A DNA stretch of 56,114 bases from Polyangia bacterium (GTDB taxonomy: Bacteria > Myxococcota_A > Polyangia > Nannocystales > Nannocystaceae): positions 1 through 56,114 of the forward strand of contig JAUIFF010000024.1 in assembly GCA_030429545.1 (NCBI GenBank), given 5' to 3'. Position 1 is the stretch's first letter; every line of letters begins with the position of its first letter. The translations under genes were made by a program, and so were the position numbers. The notes under the pieces were generated by a model. The model saw only the letters and a list, made by a program, of their open reading frames with translations, searched no databases and was not told the origin of the DNA. Positions 16,675 to 26,169 of this stretch are shown here, in pieces.

Positions 16675-16917
16675 ATGCCACGTCAACCCGTGACGACCGA
16701 CACGACCCCAGGACAACTCGCACCCGGCAACATGCGAGCACGGCTGGTAAGAGCACTACGCCTCGAGTGGCTCGGCCAAACCGCTGCCAGCCTGCTGTGG
16801 ATCGGCAGCGTGTTGACCTACGGGATCAGCTCTACCGGCGACTGGTTGCAACTTTTCGCCGCGTCAGCGTGGTTGGTGGCCAACGTCGCATCGATCGCAA
16901 GCATACGGGAGGATTGA
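16675..16917 (+). CDS. small two-helix membrane protein
   Basis: The 80-residue protein has two predicted transmembrane stretches (TAASLLWIGSVLTYGI and LFAASAWLVANVASIASI) after a basic amphipathic N-terminus. The start at ATG 16675 is supported by GGGAGG 5 bp upstream. It is not recognised. Its position after the metal-type cluster and behind an inverted repeat suggests it belongs to that region. It ends 10 bp before the convergent aldo/keto reductase gene. Confidence 0.7.
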   Translation: MPRQPVTTDTTPGQLAPGNMRARLVRALRLEWLGQTAASLLWIGSVLTYGISSTGDWLQLFAASAWLVANVASIASIRED

Positions 16918-16927
16918 ACGAGCCCGG

Positions 16928-17896
16928 TTACAGCACCGTCGCCGGGTCGACCGTGCTGCGCTTGGCCTCCTGCGGCTGGACAGCGTCGATCCGCGCCAGC
17001 TGGTCGTTGCTGAGCTCAAACGAAAACAGGTCGAGGTTTTGCGCGATCCGCTTGGCGTTCCCACTTTTTGGCAACACCACCCGCCCCTGCTGAAGGTGCC
17101 ACTTCAGGATGACCTGGCCGATCGAGCACCCAACTTCAGTGGCGACCTCGTTGATGACCGGATCTTTGAGCAGGTCAAAGGCACCGGAGGCAAACGGCGC
17201 GTAGGCCTCAACCACAATCCCGCGGGCGCGGCAAAACGCCATGAGCTCACGCTCCTGACAATAGGGGTGATACTCGATTTGATTGACCATGGGGGTTGTG
17301 CGGCCGGCGTCGCTAAGGTCGCTAAGGTGGGATGCGGTGAAGTTGCAAACGCCGATCGCCCGCGCATCGCCCCGGGCGAGGAAGCGCTCAAACGTCTCCC
17401 AGATGGCAAGCCGTGCATCCTTGGCAAAGCCCGGATCTTCGTTGGCGAAGGTCCCGGGCCAGTGCATCAACAGGAGGTCGACGTAGCCCATCCCGAGCTT
17501 CTCTTTTGAGCGCTCAAAGTCGTCGGCCACCCGCGCAGCGAGGTCGTCGACCTTGCGCCAGTCCCAGGTGAGACGGTGAGAGATCGCCACGTGCGGAGGG
17601 GCAGCTGGGTGGGCGAGCTTGGTGGTGACAAAGAGGTCGCTGCGCGCAACGTTCCCCTGCGCCAGTGCGCGACCGAGAATGTCGCCAACATGGCGCTCGG
17701 TGCCGTAGCAAAATGCGGTGTCAAAGTGACGGTAACCGGCCTCCAGCGCAAGCGTGATGGGCCGCCAGGCTTCCTCGGGGAGAAATCCCTGCATCCCCTC
17801 GCCGCCGGTCCAGTTGCCAAATGCGCAACCAAAGCCAACTACGGGGATTGTGTTTGCATTGCTGAGGGTGATTGTGGGGGTGTTGTTGGTCATCAT
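16928..17896 (-). CDS. aldo/keto reductase
   Basis: The 322-residue protein shows the AKR catalytic tetrad: Asp and Tyr in GYRHFDTAFCYGTE, Lys in FVTTKLAHP, and His in DLLLMHWPG. The C-terminal half has GVCNFTASHL, NQIEYHPYCQ and VVLPKSGNAKRI, which bind NADPH. The length is typical. It probably reduces small aldehydes or ketones; no substrate can be assigned. It stands alone on the minus strand and is followed by the convergent small membrane protein gene. Confidence 0.92.
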   Translation of the reverse strand: MMTNNTPTITLSNANTIPVVGFGCAFGNWTGGEGMQGFLPEEAWRPITLALEAGYRHFDTAFCYGTERHVGDILGRALAQGNVARSDLFVTTKLAHPAAPPHVAISHRLTWDWRKVDDLAARVADDFERSKEKLGMGYVDLLLMHWPGTFANEDPGFAKDARLAIWETFERFLARGDARAIGVCNFTASHLSDLSDAGRTTPMVNQIEYHPYCQERELMAFCRARGIVVEAYAPFASGAFDLLKDPVINEVATEVGCSIGQVILKWHLQQGRVVLPKSGNAKRIAQNLDLFSFELSNDQLARIDAVQPQEAKRSTVDPATVL

Positions 17897-18173
17897 GTTC
17901 TCGGTGTAGTCGCGTGAGTAACGCGCTGAAGTAGACGCGAGCGCGCTTGTGTGGACCTCAAGGTGGCAGGTGCAAGACGGGCACGCACGCCCAAAAACTG
18001 TCCGGGGCCCGTGCCTAGCTCACATCCTCGGGAATGAGCTGAAAGTCGCCCACGAAATCTTGTCCACAGGAAGCGTATTTCGAGCACGGTCTGCCGCCTG
18101 CCGTAGTACATGCGCTATTTCATCGAACGGGTCGCCAACCGGAGTCGCCATGGAGCTTGCGAACACTCGACAA

Positions 18174-18204
18174 AAACAAGGGCCAGCAACAGCTGGCCTT
18201 GTTT
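18174..18204 (-). terminator. rho-independent terminator after the SDR gene
   Basis: The arms AAACAAGGGCCAGC and GCTGGCCTTGTTT flank an AACA loop, and on the minus strand the stem is followed by a short T run. It lies 38 bp past the SDR stop (18242). A second perfect hairpin, CTCGACA-CT-TGTCGAG, sits at 18211-18226. Confidence 0.65.
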
Positions 18205-18241
18205 CTTGTCCTCGACACTTGTCGAGCCAAACGTAGACCCC

Positions 18242-18979
18242 CTAAAGCGCCTGTTTTGCCGGGCGAATGATCACCTCATTGATATCGACGTCGGCCGGCT
18301 GCTGCACCGCAAAGTGAATCGCCCGGGCGACGGCATCTGCATCGATGGCAATGCTGGTGAAGCTCTTGACGCCTTCTTTGACCTCGGGCACCGCGATGTG
18401 ATCGGTAAGTTCGGTCTTGATCGCGCCCGGGCTGATGTTGGTGACTCGGATGGTCCCGTCGGATTCCATGCGAATCCCTTCGCCAAAGGCTCGCACGGCA
18501 AACTTGGTGGCGCAGTACACCGCGGCTCCGGGGAACACCACGTGCCCGGCAACCGAGCTGACATTGACAAACTGTCCCGCCCCCTGGGCCCGCATGAGGG
18601 GTTGGGCCGCGGCGACACCATTGAGTACACCCTTGATGTTGACGTCGACCATCCAGTTCCACTCCTCGAGACGGTTCATCTCGACGGGGGATAGCGGCAT
18701 CACTCCGGCGTTGTTGACCCACACATCGAGACGACCGTAGGTATCCTTGGCAGCCAATGCGGCGCGCTGCATATCCTCAAACGAGGTGACATCGGCCTTG
18801 ATGGCGATGGCTTCACCTCCCTGCTCGCGAATACCTGCCACGAGGCTATCAAGCCGCTCCTTGCGGCGCGCTAGGGCAACGACACGGGCTCCATCGGCGG
18901 CGAGCATGCGGGCGGTCGCCTCACCGATTCCGCTACTGGCTCCTGTGATGACAACAACTTTATTGAGTGTGGGCTTCAT
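18242..18979 (-). CDS. SDR-family oxidoreductase (YdfG-like)
   Basis: This 245-residue classical SDR has TGASSGIG at residues ~13-20, VNNAG near 89, a catalytic Ser in VNVSSVAG and YCATK. SPGAIKTEL is typical of NADP-dependent YdfG/serine-dehydrogenase-type members. It is divergent from an AraC-family regulator across about 150 bp. In many genomes such AraC/SDR pairs are regulator and target, which is the inference here. Substrate unknown. A clear terminator follows. Confidence 0.92.
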   Translation of the reverse strand: MKPTLNKVVVITGASSGIGEATARMLAADGARVVALARRKERLDSLVAGIREQGGEAIAIKADVTSFEDMQRAALAAKDTYGRLDVWVNNAGVMPLSPVEMNRLEEWNWMVDVNIKGVLNGVAAAQPLMRAQGAGQFVNVSSVAGHVVFPGAAVYCATKFAVRAFGEGIRMESDGTIRVTNISPGAIKTELTDHIAVPEVKEGVKSFTSIAIDADAVARAIHFAVQQPADVDINEVIIRPAKQAL

Positions 18980-19131
18980 TTTGTACTCTCCAGACTGTGG
19001 ATGAATGGCCGTGTTCGTCCCACCTAAACGGCGTTGCGCCCGACGACCTGGTTTGCCATATTGAGGTCGCCGCAGACCTCCGGCATGCCCATTTTGCCGG
19101 ATTCCTTGCCTATTCCTACTCCGAGGTGGAA

Positions 19132-20052
19132 ATGTCGACGCTACCCGAAATTGCCGAAGTGGCCACGCTGGTCGAACGCCTGATGCGCGCGGTGCCGCAA
19201 GGGGGTCGACAGATCCAGCCCGGTGTACAGCTTTGGCGCCTCACCGAACGCCGCCCGCCGCTGCCGACCGTCTACAACTCGTCGCTGTGTATCGTCGCCC
19301 AGGGCAGTAAGTTCGCCCGGTTGCCAACGCGCGAGTACACCTACGACGCCGGGCATTACCTGGTCTCGGTCATGACCGTCCCGGCGCGCAGCGAGCTTCG
19401 CCAGGCGAGCCCAAAGCGGCCCTTTTTAGGTATTGTGATCGACCTCGACCTCCGCGTGACGAGCCAGTTGATCCTCGCACTCGACGGAGCTCAACAACAC
19501 AAACCCGCGCAGCCCGAGGCGAGTGCAATGGCGGCAGTTCCGATTGATGTGCGCTTTGCTCGGACTTTGTTGCGATTGCTCGACGCGGCTGCGGCTGCGC
19601 GTACATGGCAGGTCCTTGGCCGCAGCCTCCTGCGTGAACTGCACTTTTTGGTACTCGAGGGCCCACGCGGCGACCTGCTTCGCGCAGCCGTGGCCCTCGA
19701 TGGGCTCAATGCTCCGGTTGCCCGGGCGATTGGGTTTATTGAGCAGAATCTGACAGATACCATCGACCTGGCCTCGCTCGCAAAAACCGCTGGCTTGAGT
19801 CGCTCGGCCCTCCACAGCCAATTCAAGCGGGCAACCGGACAGTCGCCAATTCAGTTCATGAAGAAGCTGCGACTGCACCGGGCAAACGAGCTGCTCGTCG
19901 ACGGCGAGAATGTCTCGCAGGCGGCACTTGCTGTCGGTTATGTCAGCATCTCCCAATTTAGCCGCGAGTTTAAGCGCTACTTCGGCGTGCCTCCGTCGCA
20001 GGCGCGCCACAGCGTGCTGGCAAACCCTGCCACCGGCCGAGCGATCCCCTGA
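19132..20052 (+). CDS. AraC-family transcriptional regulator
   Basis: The 306-residue protein starts at ATG 19132, preceded by GAGGTGGA. The N-terminal half matches the AraC_N effector domain (LPTVYNSSLCIVAQGSKFARL, YDAGHYLVSVMTVPA). The C-terminal half carries two helix-turn-helix motifs (IDLASLAKTAGLSRSALHSQFKR and VSQAALAVGYVSISQFSREFKRYFG). It probably regulates the divergent SDR gene and perhaps the aldo/keto reductase beyond it. Confidence 0.93.
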   Translation: MSTLPEIAEVATLVERLMRAVPQGGRQIQPGVQLWRLTERRPPLPTVYNSSLCIVAQGSKFARLPTREYTYDAGHYLVSVMTVPARSELRQASPKRPFLGIVIDLDLRVTSQLILALDGAQQHKPAQPEASAMAAVPIDVRFARTLLRLLDAAAAARTWQVLGRSLLRELHFLVLEGPRGDLLRAAVALDGLNAPVARAIGFIEQNLTDTIDLASLAKTAGLSRSALHSQFKRATGQSPIQFMKKLRLHRANELLVDGENVSQAALAVGYVSISQFSREFKRYFGVPPSQARHSVLANPATGRAIP

Positions 20053-20091
20053 GGCGCCCTGCCAAAACTATCGATATTTTGTAGGCACCCC

Positions 20092-20478
20092 ATGGCCAGG
20101 TACTGGAAGCAACCGCTCACGCCCGACACCCTCAACAGCTTTGTGCAAGTCTGGCGGGATCGCACCGGCACTGCGCCGCCAACTGGCGTCAACGATCGTT
20201 GGATCTACCACGTGCACACCGGCGGAATCGCCTTCGTGTTTATCTCGCGCGACCAGCTACGCGATGCCATTAACTACTGTGAACGAAAGTGGCACCGCAC
20301 CCCGCGGTTTTTGGCACAGGTTGAACACCAAATGCTGTGGCAGGCGAAGCTACCCAACTACCAGCAAGTCTGGATTGGGCGACTGCCCGAGCGCCAATTC
20401 TCCCGGCGCGAGCGGGCTGCGATTGTGGCGGGGCTTAGGCGTGCACGCGATGCCTTTGAACATGACCGCGAACCCTGA
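20092..20478 (+). CDS. hypothetical protein
   Basis: The 128-residue protein is rich in Arg and aromatic residues (RYWKQPLT, DRWIYHVHTGGIAFVFISRDQL, RKWHRTPRFLAQVEHQMLWQ). No family is recognised. Codon use is G/C-ending and it fits the 40-bp space after the AraC gene and the 6 bp before the convergent gene's stop, so it is probably real and perhaps co-transcribed with the regulator. Confidence 0.6.
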   Translation: MARYWKQPLTPDTLNSFVQVWRDRTGTAPPTGVNDRWIYHVHTGGIAFVFISRDQLRDAINYCERKWHRTPRFLAQVEHQMLWQAKLPNYQQVWIGRLPERQFSRRERAAIVAGLRRARDAFEHDREP

Positions 20479-20484
20479 TGTCGG

Positions 20485-22116
20485 TCAATCGCCTAAAAAC
20501 TCGCGCAACAGTGGGAAACGCTGCGGCTCGTGGACACTTAAGCTGTGCTCACACCATCTCGCAGCAGGCGTGAAGTACTGATAAACCGTTGCCCGATCGA
20601 CGCAATACGTCAACGCTTCGACCGCGCGTTTGGCAATCGGGTCGGCCTCCTCGACAAACCTCTCGCAATACATACGGATGTGCTCCGGCTGCTTGATCCG
20701 CGACGGGATCTTGACCCCGCGCAGACGGATCGCCAGCGAGAGTGAGAGCATTGCGCTGCGAGATGCCGCCAGCAACACCTGCTCGGGGTGATGTCTGTCA
20801 GCCGCGATATCACCATACTTTTGGGACAACTCCGAGCTGGCCTTGAGCACGCGACTTTGGTAGTCCGCCAAACGCATGAGCGAGCGTTCACCGGCGAGTA
20901 TCTGGTTTTTGTACTCCATTTCCCACTGAGGGAGCCCGGAGTCTTTTTTCCAGTCGTCGTAGTGAAACTGCAGGCCACTGGGCACACGCTCGCGTAGCAG
21001 TTGCTCGAACTCGGCATCGGCGCGATAGCGTGCAAGCTTGGCAAGAGCCTCGCCAACGGCGCCCCGACGTTCCGCTGTAAGTCCCTGCAACTCGCGGTTT
21101 TTGAGCCGCTTGGCGAGTTGTTCCACCCGCTCAAGTTGCTGATACACCGACTTCACCAGTGCCCGATTGCGCGGACGGACGGTAATAGTCTGCCGGGTCA
21201 ACCCATAGACATCGGTACAATACTGCGGCTTTTTTCGCGACCCCACGCCCACCCGTGCGAGCACCCTCGCCCGGGCCTCGGGCAGCGCCCGCCTGACTTC
21301 GCGCGCGACCGCCTGCTGCAACAGTGCCGGGGGAATGTACACCGGCTGGGTATCACCGGCCCGCCCCCCAGCCAATGTCCCGCGCACGCGGTTGATGGTC
21401 GAACGCCGTGGTTCTGGCCAGATTGTGCGTGGCTTTTTGAGCCGGGCAATCACCACCGGTGTCAACTGCTCGCGCAGCTTGGCCTGCAAGGCCTCGTCGA
21501 TTCGTGGCAGGATGCCAGTGAGATACCGGCTATGCACGGCCTCCCCAGCTTTGTTGGGCTGCTGCTCCCAGGCGATACACAACTCCAACAGGCCGCCACC
21601 GGGACACGAACGGTTCCAGTTGTATTCGGCGATCTCGAGGCTGGCAACGATCGCCCGGTCAAGTCCACCAACCTCTCCATAACGCGCGAGGTAGGCCACC
21701 GCGTGTCGCCGCAGGGCCCGTGCTTGAGTGTTGCCATTGGCTGTCAGCAGTGCGCGACGGCGCCAAAATGCATCGGCCGCCCGCTCGCTCGAGATGCCGG
21801 CATACAAGCGCTCAATTTTCTTGATGTCCTGTAGAGCCTGTCGCTTTGGACCTGTGTAAACTCGAACCGCGTAGGCCCGCTCGAGTAGCTCGATCGCCCG
21901 CTGGGGTTTTTGTGAGCGCGCGGCTGCCTGCTCGAGGCTGTGGGCAGTGGCAAGCGCCTGCTCACGACTTTTGTAGGCCGCTGCCTGGTCAGCCGCTGTG
22001 GCCACAACCTCACCGACGTCCGCCACAGCGGGCGCTGGGGCGAGCAACAAAAACGCGAGCGCACCAGCGCAGCACCGCACAAGTGAAGAGAGTTTGGTGG
22101 CCACGTCTGGTGACAC
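20485..22116 (-). CDS. exported protein of unknown function
   Basis: The 543-residue protein starts at GTG 22116 and has a signal peptide (VRCCAGALAFLLLAPAPAVAD). The mature part is mostly alpha-helical, with a TPR-like N-terminal stretch (QRAIELLERAYAVRVYTGPKRQALQDI) and many Arg/Lys-rich segments. Cys residues in SCPGGGLLELC and near the C-terminus (YCERF, YCVDR, WCEHS) may form disulfides. No family is recognised. It faces the 22241 lipoprotein gene on the same strand with a 124-bp gap, so it may be its own unit. Confidence 0.8.
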   Translation of the reverse strand: MSPDVATKLSSLVRCCAGALAFLLLAPAPAVADVGEVVATAADQAAAYKSREQALATAHSLEQAAARSQKPQRAIELLERAYAVRVYTGPKRQALQDIKKIERLYAGISSERAADAFWRRRALLTANGNTQARALRRHAVAYLARYGEVGGLDRAIVASLEIAEYNWNRSCPGGGLLELCIAWEQQPNKAGEAVHSRYLTGILPRIDEALQAKLREQLTPVVIARLKKPRTIWPEPRRSTINRVRGTLAGGRAGDTQPVYIPPALLQQAVAREVRRALPEARARVLARVGVGSRKKPQYCTDVYGLTRQTITVRPRNRALVKSVYQQLERVEQLAKRLKNRELQGLTAERRGAVGEALAKLARYRADAEFEQLLRERVPSGLQFHYDDWKKDSGLPQWEMEYKNQILAGERSLMRLADYQSRVLKASSELSQKYGDIAADRHHPEQVLLAASRSAMLSLSLAIRLRGVKIPSRIKQPEHIRMYCERFVEEADPIAKRAVEALTYCVDRATVYQYFTPAARWCEHSLSVHEPQRFPLLREFLGD

Positions 22117-22240
22117 GGAAAGCCCGAGAAGATGTTCCCAGGCGACGTGTTTTTAGCGACAGCGCGGGCACAGGCGGGCGACAGCCCTGGTCCCCTGGCA
22201 CGTCCCACGTTTGGCGGACAGCAGGCGCAACAACACCGGG

Positions 22241-23260
22241 CTAGAAAAACTCGACAAAGCCAACGCCTCCCGAGCCAGGCACACACAGCACATTTTTTGC
22301 TGGATTGACACCGAGCGACCCATAGGGCACAAAGTCGTGGTCGGTTTTGAGGTCTAAAAACACGCTCGACTCGCCCTCGTCGTCGATTGCAATGAGTCTC
22401 TCGGTCGCTCGATCTGTGAGCACGAGCTGACTTCCCCACCGCGCAACCCCTTCTAACCGGCCCTGATAGGGCCCAACCTGCACGAGCTCGCTCGTCGACG
22501 TGTCGACCGCAATCAGTGGGCCGACAAACTCGGGTGCGGTCGGCTCGGCACCTACGTAGAGCATCCCGGCCTCGAGGTGGAGGCCACCCGCTACGCCAAT
22601 CGTCTGCGAAGCGAGAAACTCGGTGCCGCTGGTAAAGTCTCCCGCCGTGAAGCGAGCAATACTGTCAGAAGATACATACGCCTCGCCGGTCGCGGGGTCG
22701 ACGGCGAGGTCGCCCAAGGGGTGAAACCCCGGGAACACGTGGGAGCCATGTATCTCGCTGGTGTTGAGGTCGAACTCATAGATCGTGACGTTCGAGGTCG
22801 CAATCAGGGTATCTTTAAAAGTTGCCAGCCCCCCCGCACTTGCGACTTCGACCCACGGGTTGGCGACAACCGCAAAGTCCGAGCCGATTCGGACAACTCG
22901 GTTGTGTCCATCAGGTACTTCGTAGGTAAGGACAAAGTAGTCGCCCGAGTTGGGGTCCCAGACACATGCGAATCCAGGGAGGAAAATGTCGACCACGGTG
23001 AATTCATAGTTGGGCTCGCCCGTCGTCGCCCCGTCGGTGGTCGCCTGTGTCGTTTCGCCGGCGGTCGTCGTTTCGGCTGCCGTGGTTTCATCGGCAGTCG
23101 TCACTTCGGTGGTTTCACTGGTCGTCGCAACCTCGGTTGCGGCCCCTGTCTGCGACGCACTATCGGAGGCTGCCGTTTCGCCACCGGTTGTCATCTCGAA
23201 GGAGGGCCCGCAGCCCATGGCCATCACGCTCACAATGAGGAATCGAGTCTTTTTTTGCAC
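22241..23260 (-). CDS. lipoprotein with Thr-rich linker and propeller-like domain
   Basis: The 339-residue protein has a short signal peptide and lipobox MAMGC17. A Ser/Thr/Glu-rich linker of about 60 residues (TTSETTEVTTADETTAAE) follows, then a domain of repeated beta-sheet blades (GDYFVLTYEVPDGHNRVVRIG, HPLGDLAVDPATGEAYVSSD, RLEGVARWGSQLVLTDRATERLIAID) reminiscent of SMP-30/NHL beta-propellers. Such linkers are common in surface lipoproteins of this bacterial group. Function unknown. Confidence 0.82.
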   Translation of the reverse strand: MQKKTRFLIVSVMAMGCGPSFEMTTGGETAASDSASQTGAATEVATTSETTEVTTADETTAAETTTAGETTQATTDGATTGEPNYEFTVVDIFLPGFACVWDPNSGDYFVLTYEVPDGHNRVVRIGSDFAVVANPWVEVASAGGLATFKDTLIATSNVTIYEFDLNTSEIHGSHVFPGFHPLGDLAVDPATGEAYVSSDSIARFTAGDFTSGTEFLASQTIGVAGGLHLEAGMLYVGAEPTAPEFVGPLIAVDTSTSELVQVGPYQGRLEGVARWGSQLVLTDRATERLIAIDDEGESSVFLDLKTDHDFVPYGSLGVNPAKNVLCVPGSGGVGFVEFF

Positions 23261-23319
23261 CCGGGTAGTTTGCGAAAATGGTCGGCGACAGCGACTTAAA
23301 TCTCGCTTAAACTTCGCGC

Positions 23320-26049
23320 TTAAGCCGTGGCAGCTTCAGGTGGTTCGAGCACACATGGGCATGCCGAAGTCAGCGCGTAACCCCCCCGCCCACTGACGAG
23401 AAACGGCCGTAGCCCAAACCTTCGCAGGGTCGACAGGGCGACATGCACGCGATTGGCGCCTGCCTTGTCACCGATGTGCTCGCCAGGCCAACCTGCGGCG
23501 AGCAGTTCTTCGAGTGCCAACGCTTCGCCGGGGGCCGCCATCCGCTTATGTGCAAGTGCAAGCAAAATTCGATGTAGCGGCACCCGCCGACTCAGGTCGA
23601 TATCTGCGGTCTCCCCGGGAAGCCGCACGCGGCCATCCACACCAATCACCAGCGCTTCGCCATTGCCCCCGCCATGCCCTTGCCGCACACAGACGCGAAG
23701 GGCACGGTAGGCAAAGCGCGAATCGTCACTGGGGTGGGCCTCGCACAGCGCACGAGCCTGCTCCAGCAGTTCGTCGTGGCTATCTGGCTGCGAGCCCCGG
23801 TTGATATAGAGTTTGTGAATCGCCACGGTGGCCATGACCGCCTGTTCCGAAGCACATGCTGAGGCTGCCTTCTCGGCGGCTTTGAGACTGCGTTGTGCAC
23901 ACTCCCGCTCGCCGCCCAGGGCAAATAGGGTTGCCCGGCACCCCTCCACCAGTGCCTGATAGCGCGGGACGCCGATGTCGAGAAATATCGACAATGCCCG
24001 CTCGAGCAGCGTGGCCGCATCCCGGTACTGGCCACGCTCGAGATGGGCCCCGGCAAAATAGTAGGTTGCGCTGGCCTCGAGATAGAGATTCCCACTCCCG
24101 CGAATGAGTTCGAGTGCACGTACATAATTCTCAAACGCGGGGTCGAGTTGACCGCGCTCTTGCAAGAGAATCGCCCGGGCGTAGAGGAGTGCACCATGGG
24201 CACCGCGAACATCCCGGGCTTGTACGAGTGCAAGGCCCTCGTCCAAGGCTTGGAGTGCCTCCTCGTACGAGCTGCGAAACCAGGCAATAATCGCGGCCTC
24301 GTAGTACACCAGCGGCAAGCTGTCGGAGTGTGCCGCCCTGCGATGCAAACCGATCGCTCGCTGAATTTCACGCTGTGCACATTCGAGTTTGCCCTCACGG
24401 CGATAGGCGTGGGCGATTCGCGTGTGCACATCGGCCTTGTGAAGTAGAAGCAGTGGATTGCCGCGCACCCGCTCAAAGCAGGCGAGCGCCCCCTCGAAAT
24501 ACGTGTGAGCCTCGCCTATCGTCCCCACCAACTCGATGATTTCACCAATATGCATCCGTGCGCGGGCTTCCAACGTCGGGTCATTGAGCTGTTGCGCGAG
24601 GGCGAGGGCCCGCTCAAAGTCGGGTAGTGTTTGCCGCCGTGCACCGAGTAAAAGCTGGGCCTGCCCCCGGGCAATCAGTGCATTGCCAACCAACGTGGAT
24701 CCCGGGAGCGAACCGTCGCGACCAAGTGCACTATCGAGGAGCCGTTTGGCCGTCCCGACCATGCCGCGACGAATCAACGGATTGTGGGCTCCGAGCGCCC
24801 CGGCGATTGCCAGTGGCCGCGAGGCCGGATCGGCCAGCATACGCCGGTGGGCCGCCACGAAGTTGTCGAGATCGAAGGCGAGCCGCGTGGCAGCCTGTCC
24901 TCCTGCAACCGCAGCCGGGACCGCAAGTTTGCACGCGAGGTCGGCGAAAAACCGGGCATGTCGGTCCACGAATTGCGCCGTCGCGGTCGTGGCCACAACG
25001 TGCTCCTCGGCAAATTCACGGATCGTCTCAAACAGCGAAAAGCGAATCTCACCAGCGAGTTCGGCCCGCGGCGTAGCGCGGACCAGGGAGTGTAGACAAA
25101 GTGTTTCGAGTACAGGCAAAACCGGGCCGATCACAGGCGACAACACGGCTTCTGCTGCCTCGAGACTAAAACTACCCGCAAACACAGTACAACCGGCGAG
25201 GCACTGCTGCGCCGCACGGCCAAGCTGTGACCACGTATCGGCGATTGTCCGGCGCATCGACGCATGCCGCCCCTCGCCGCTGCGGACGAGGAGCTCGAGG
25301 CTATGGGCGAGTCGCTGCCGAAGTTGGACAACGGACAACACCGTGAGCCGCGCTGCAGCGAGTTCGATGGCCAGCGGGATACCGTCGAGGCGTTGCACAA
25401 TCTCAGCGACCGCCTGAAGCTCGCCCGACTGCGGGCGAAACCCGGGACGAACCTGGTGGGCCCGGCTCAAAAACAACCTGACCGAGTCGATGGTTGCCAA
25501 GCTCGCCTCATCGGATGTCGACGAGGGCAAACGCAGCGGGTCGAGTGGCCACAGTTGCTCGAGCGGAAGCCGCAGTGCCACCCGCGAGGTCACGAGAAAC
25601 CGGGCCCGCGGGGCAACACGCATCAATCGCCCGACAATCGCATCGGCACATCCGGCGAGTTGCTCGAAGTTATCGAGAATCAGCAACAGTCGCCCACGCT
25701 GCGCCAATGCCCGTCCAAGTTGTTGTGGGAGCAGCGCTTCGTCGGTACCGAGCTGCACACCGACCACCGAGGCAACCACAGCACAGGCTGTCAGCGGGTC
25801 GTGGACATTGGTGAGATCGCAAAACCACAACCCACCACTGCCGGGGCATTGATAGTCTGCGCAATAGGCCGCCGCAAACTGCTCCGCGAGGCGGGTTTTT
25901 CCCATCCCGCCAAGTCCCGTCACGGTGACGAGCTGGGCACCGTTCTCAAACGCCGTGGCGATACCCTCGAGATCGGTTCGACGACCGACAAACGAGGAGG
26001 CATAGGGCATGCTTGCCACCGCAGGAGTTTGCGCGTCGACTCGCCGCAT
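23320..26049 (-). CDS. STAND/NB-ARC ATPase with TPR repeats and C-terminal winged helix
   Basis: The 909-residue protein has FVGR followed by Walker A GLGGMGKT (45-52), Walker B LLLILDNFEQ (121-130) and the sensor-like FLVTSRVAL, as in AfsR/MalT-type STAND regulators. The middle has many TPR-like helices (LEARARMHIGEIIELVGTIGEAHTYFEGAL and later repeats). The C-terminus (LHRILLALAHKR...LLAAGWPGEHIGDKAGANRVHVALSTLR...GRGGYAL) resembles an OmpR-type winged helix, an unusual position. ATG 26010 (MPYASSFVG) with GGTGG upstream is a credible alternative start, because at 26049 GGAGG abuts the codon. It is probably a signal-responsive transcription activator. Confidence 0.88.
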   Translation of the reverse strand: MRRVDAQTPAVASMPYASSFVGRRTDLEGIATAFENGAQLVTVTGLGGMGKTRLAEQFAAAYCADYQCPGSGGLWFCDLTNVHDPLTACAVVASVVGVQLGTDEALLPQQLGRALAQRGRLLLILDNFEQLAGCADAIVGRLMRVAPRARFLVTSRVALRLPLEQLWPLDPLRLPSSTSDEASLATIDSVRLFLSRAHQVRPGFRPQSGELQAVAEIVQRLDGIPLAIELAAARLTVLSVVQLRQRLAHSLELLVRSGEGRHASMRRTIADTWSQLGRAAQQCLAGCTVFAGSFSLEAAEAVLSPVIGPVLPVLETLCLHSLVRATPRAELAGEIRFSLFETIREFAEEHVVATTATAQFVDRHARFFADLACKLAVPAAVAGGQAATRLAFDLDNFVAAHRRMLADPASRPLAIAGALGAHNPLIRRGMVGTAKRLLDSALGRDGSLPGSTLVGNALIARGQAQLLLGARRQTLPDFERALALAQQLNDPTLEARARMHIGEIIELVGTIGEAHTYFEGALACFERVRGNPLLLLHKADVHTRIAHAYRREGKLECAQREIQRAIGLHRRAAHSDSLPLVYYEAAIIAWFRSSYEEALQALDEGLALVQARDVRGAHGALLYARAILLQERGQLDPAFENYVRALELIRGSGNLYLEASATYYFAGAHLERGQYRDAATLLERALSIFLDIGVPRYQALVEGCRATLFALGGERECAQRSLKAAEKAASACASEQAVMATVAIHKLYINRGSQPDSHDELLEQARALCEAHPSDDSRFAYRALRVCVRQGHGGGNGEALVIGVDGRVRLPGETADIDLSRRVPLHRILLALAHKRMAAPGEALALEELLAAGWPGEHIGDKAGANRVHVALSTLRRFGLRPFLVSGRGGYALTSACPCVLEPPEAATA

Positions 26050-26078
26050 ACCTCCGGTATACCACTGCCCTGTCGCAA

Positions 26079-26169
26079 CAGCCGAGGCGATAGCTCGGCT
26101 GGAACTTATTGCTGTTACATGTACTGCCTACGACGTGGGCTCACCCGTCTAGGCTTTCGCAGTCGTCAG
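26079..26169. repeat. 91-bp element with conserved hairpin (copy 1)
   Basis: This segment is nearly identical to 31947-32040. Both begin with the hairpin CAGCCGAG-gcgatag-CTCGGCTG and continue through tgttacatgta and gacgtgggctcacccgtct. It lies 30 bp upstream of the STAND gene start and may therefore contain its promoter. Confidence 0.75.

Noticed and set aside
24536..25417. Plus-strand 293-residue open frame opposite the STAND gene
   Set aside because: It is Ser/Arg-rich shadow sequence antisense to the NB-ARC and TPR coding region.
26079..26169. Insertion sequence or transposon end
   Set aside because: Only two copies are visible here, with no transposase, no terminal inverted repeats at both ends and no target duplication. 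It is kept as an unexplained repeat.
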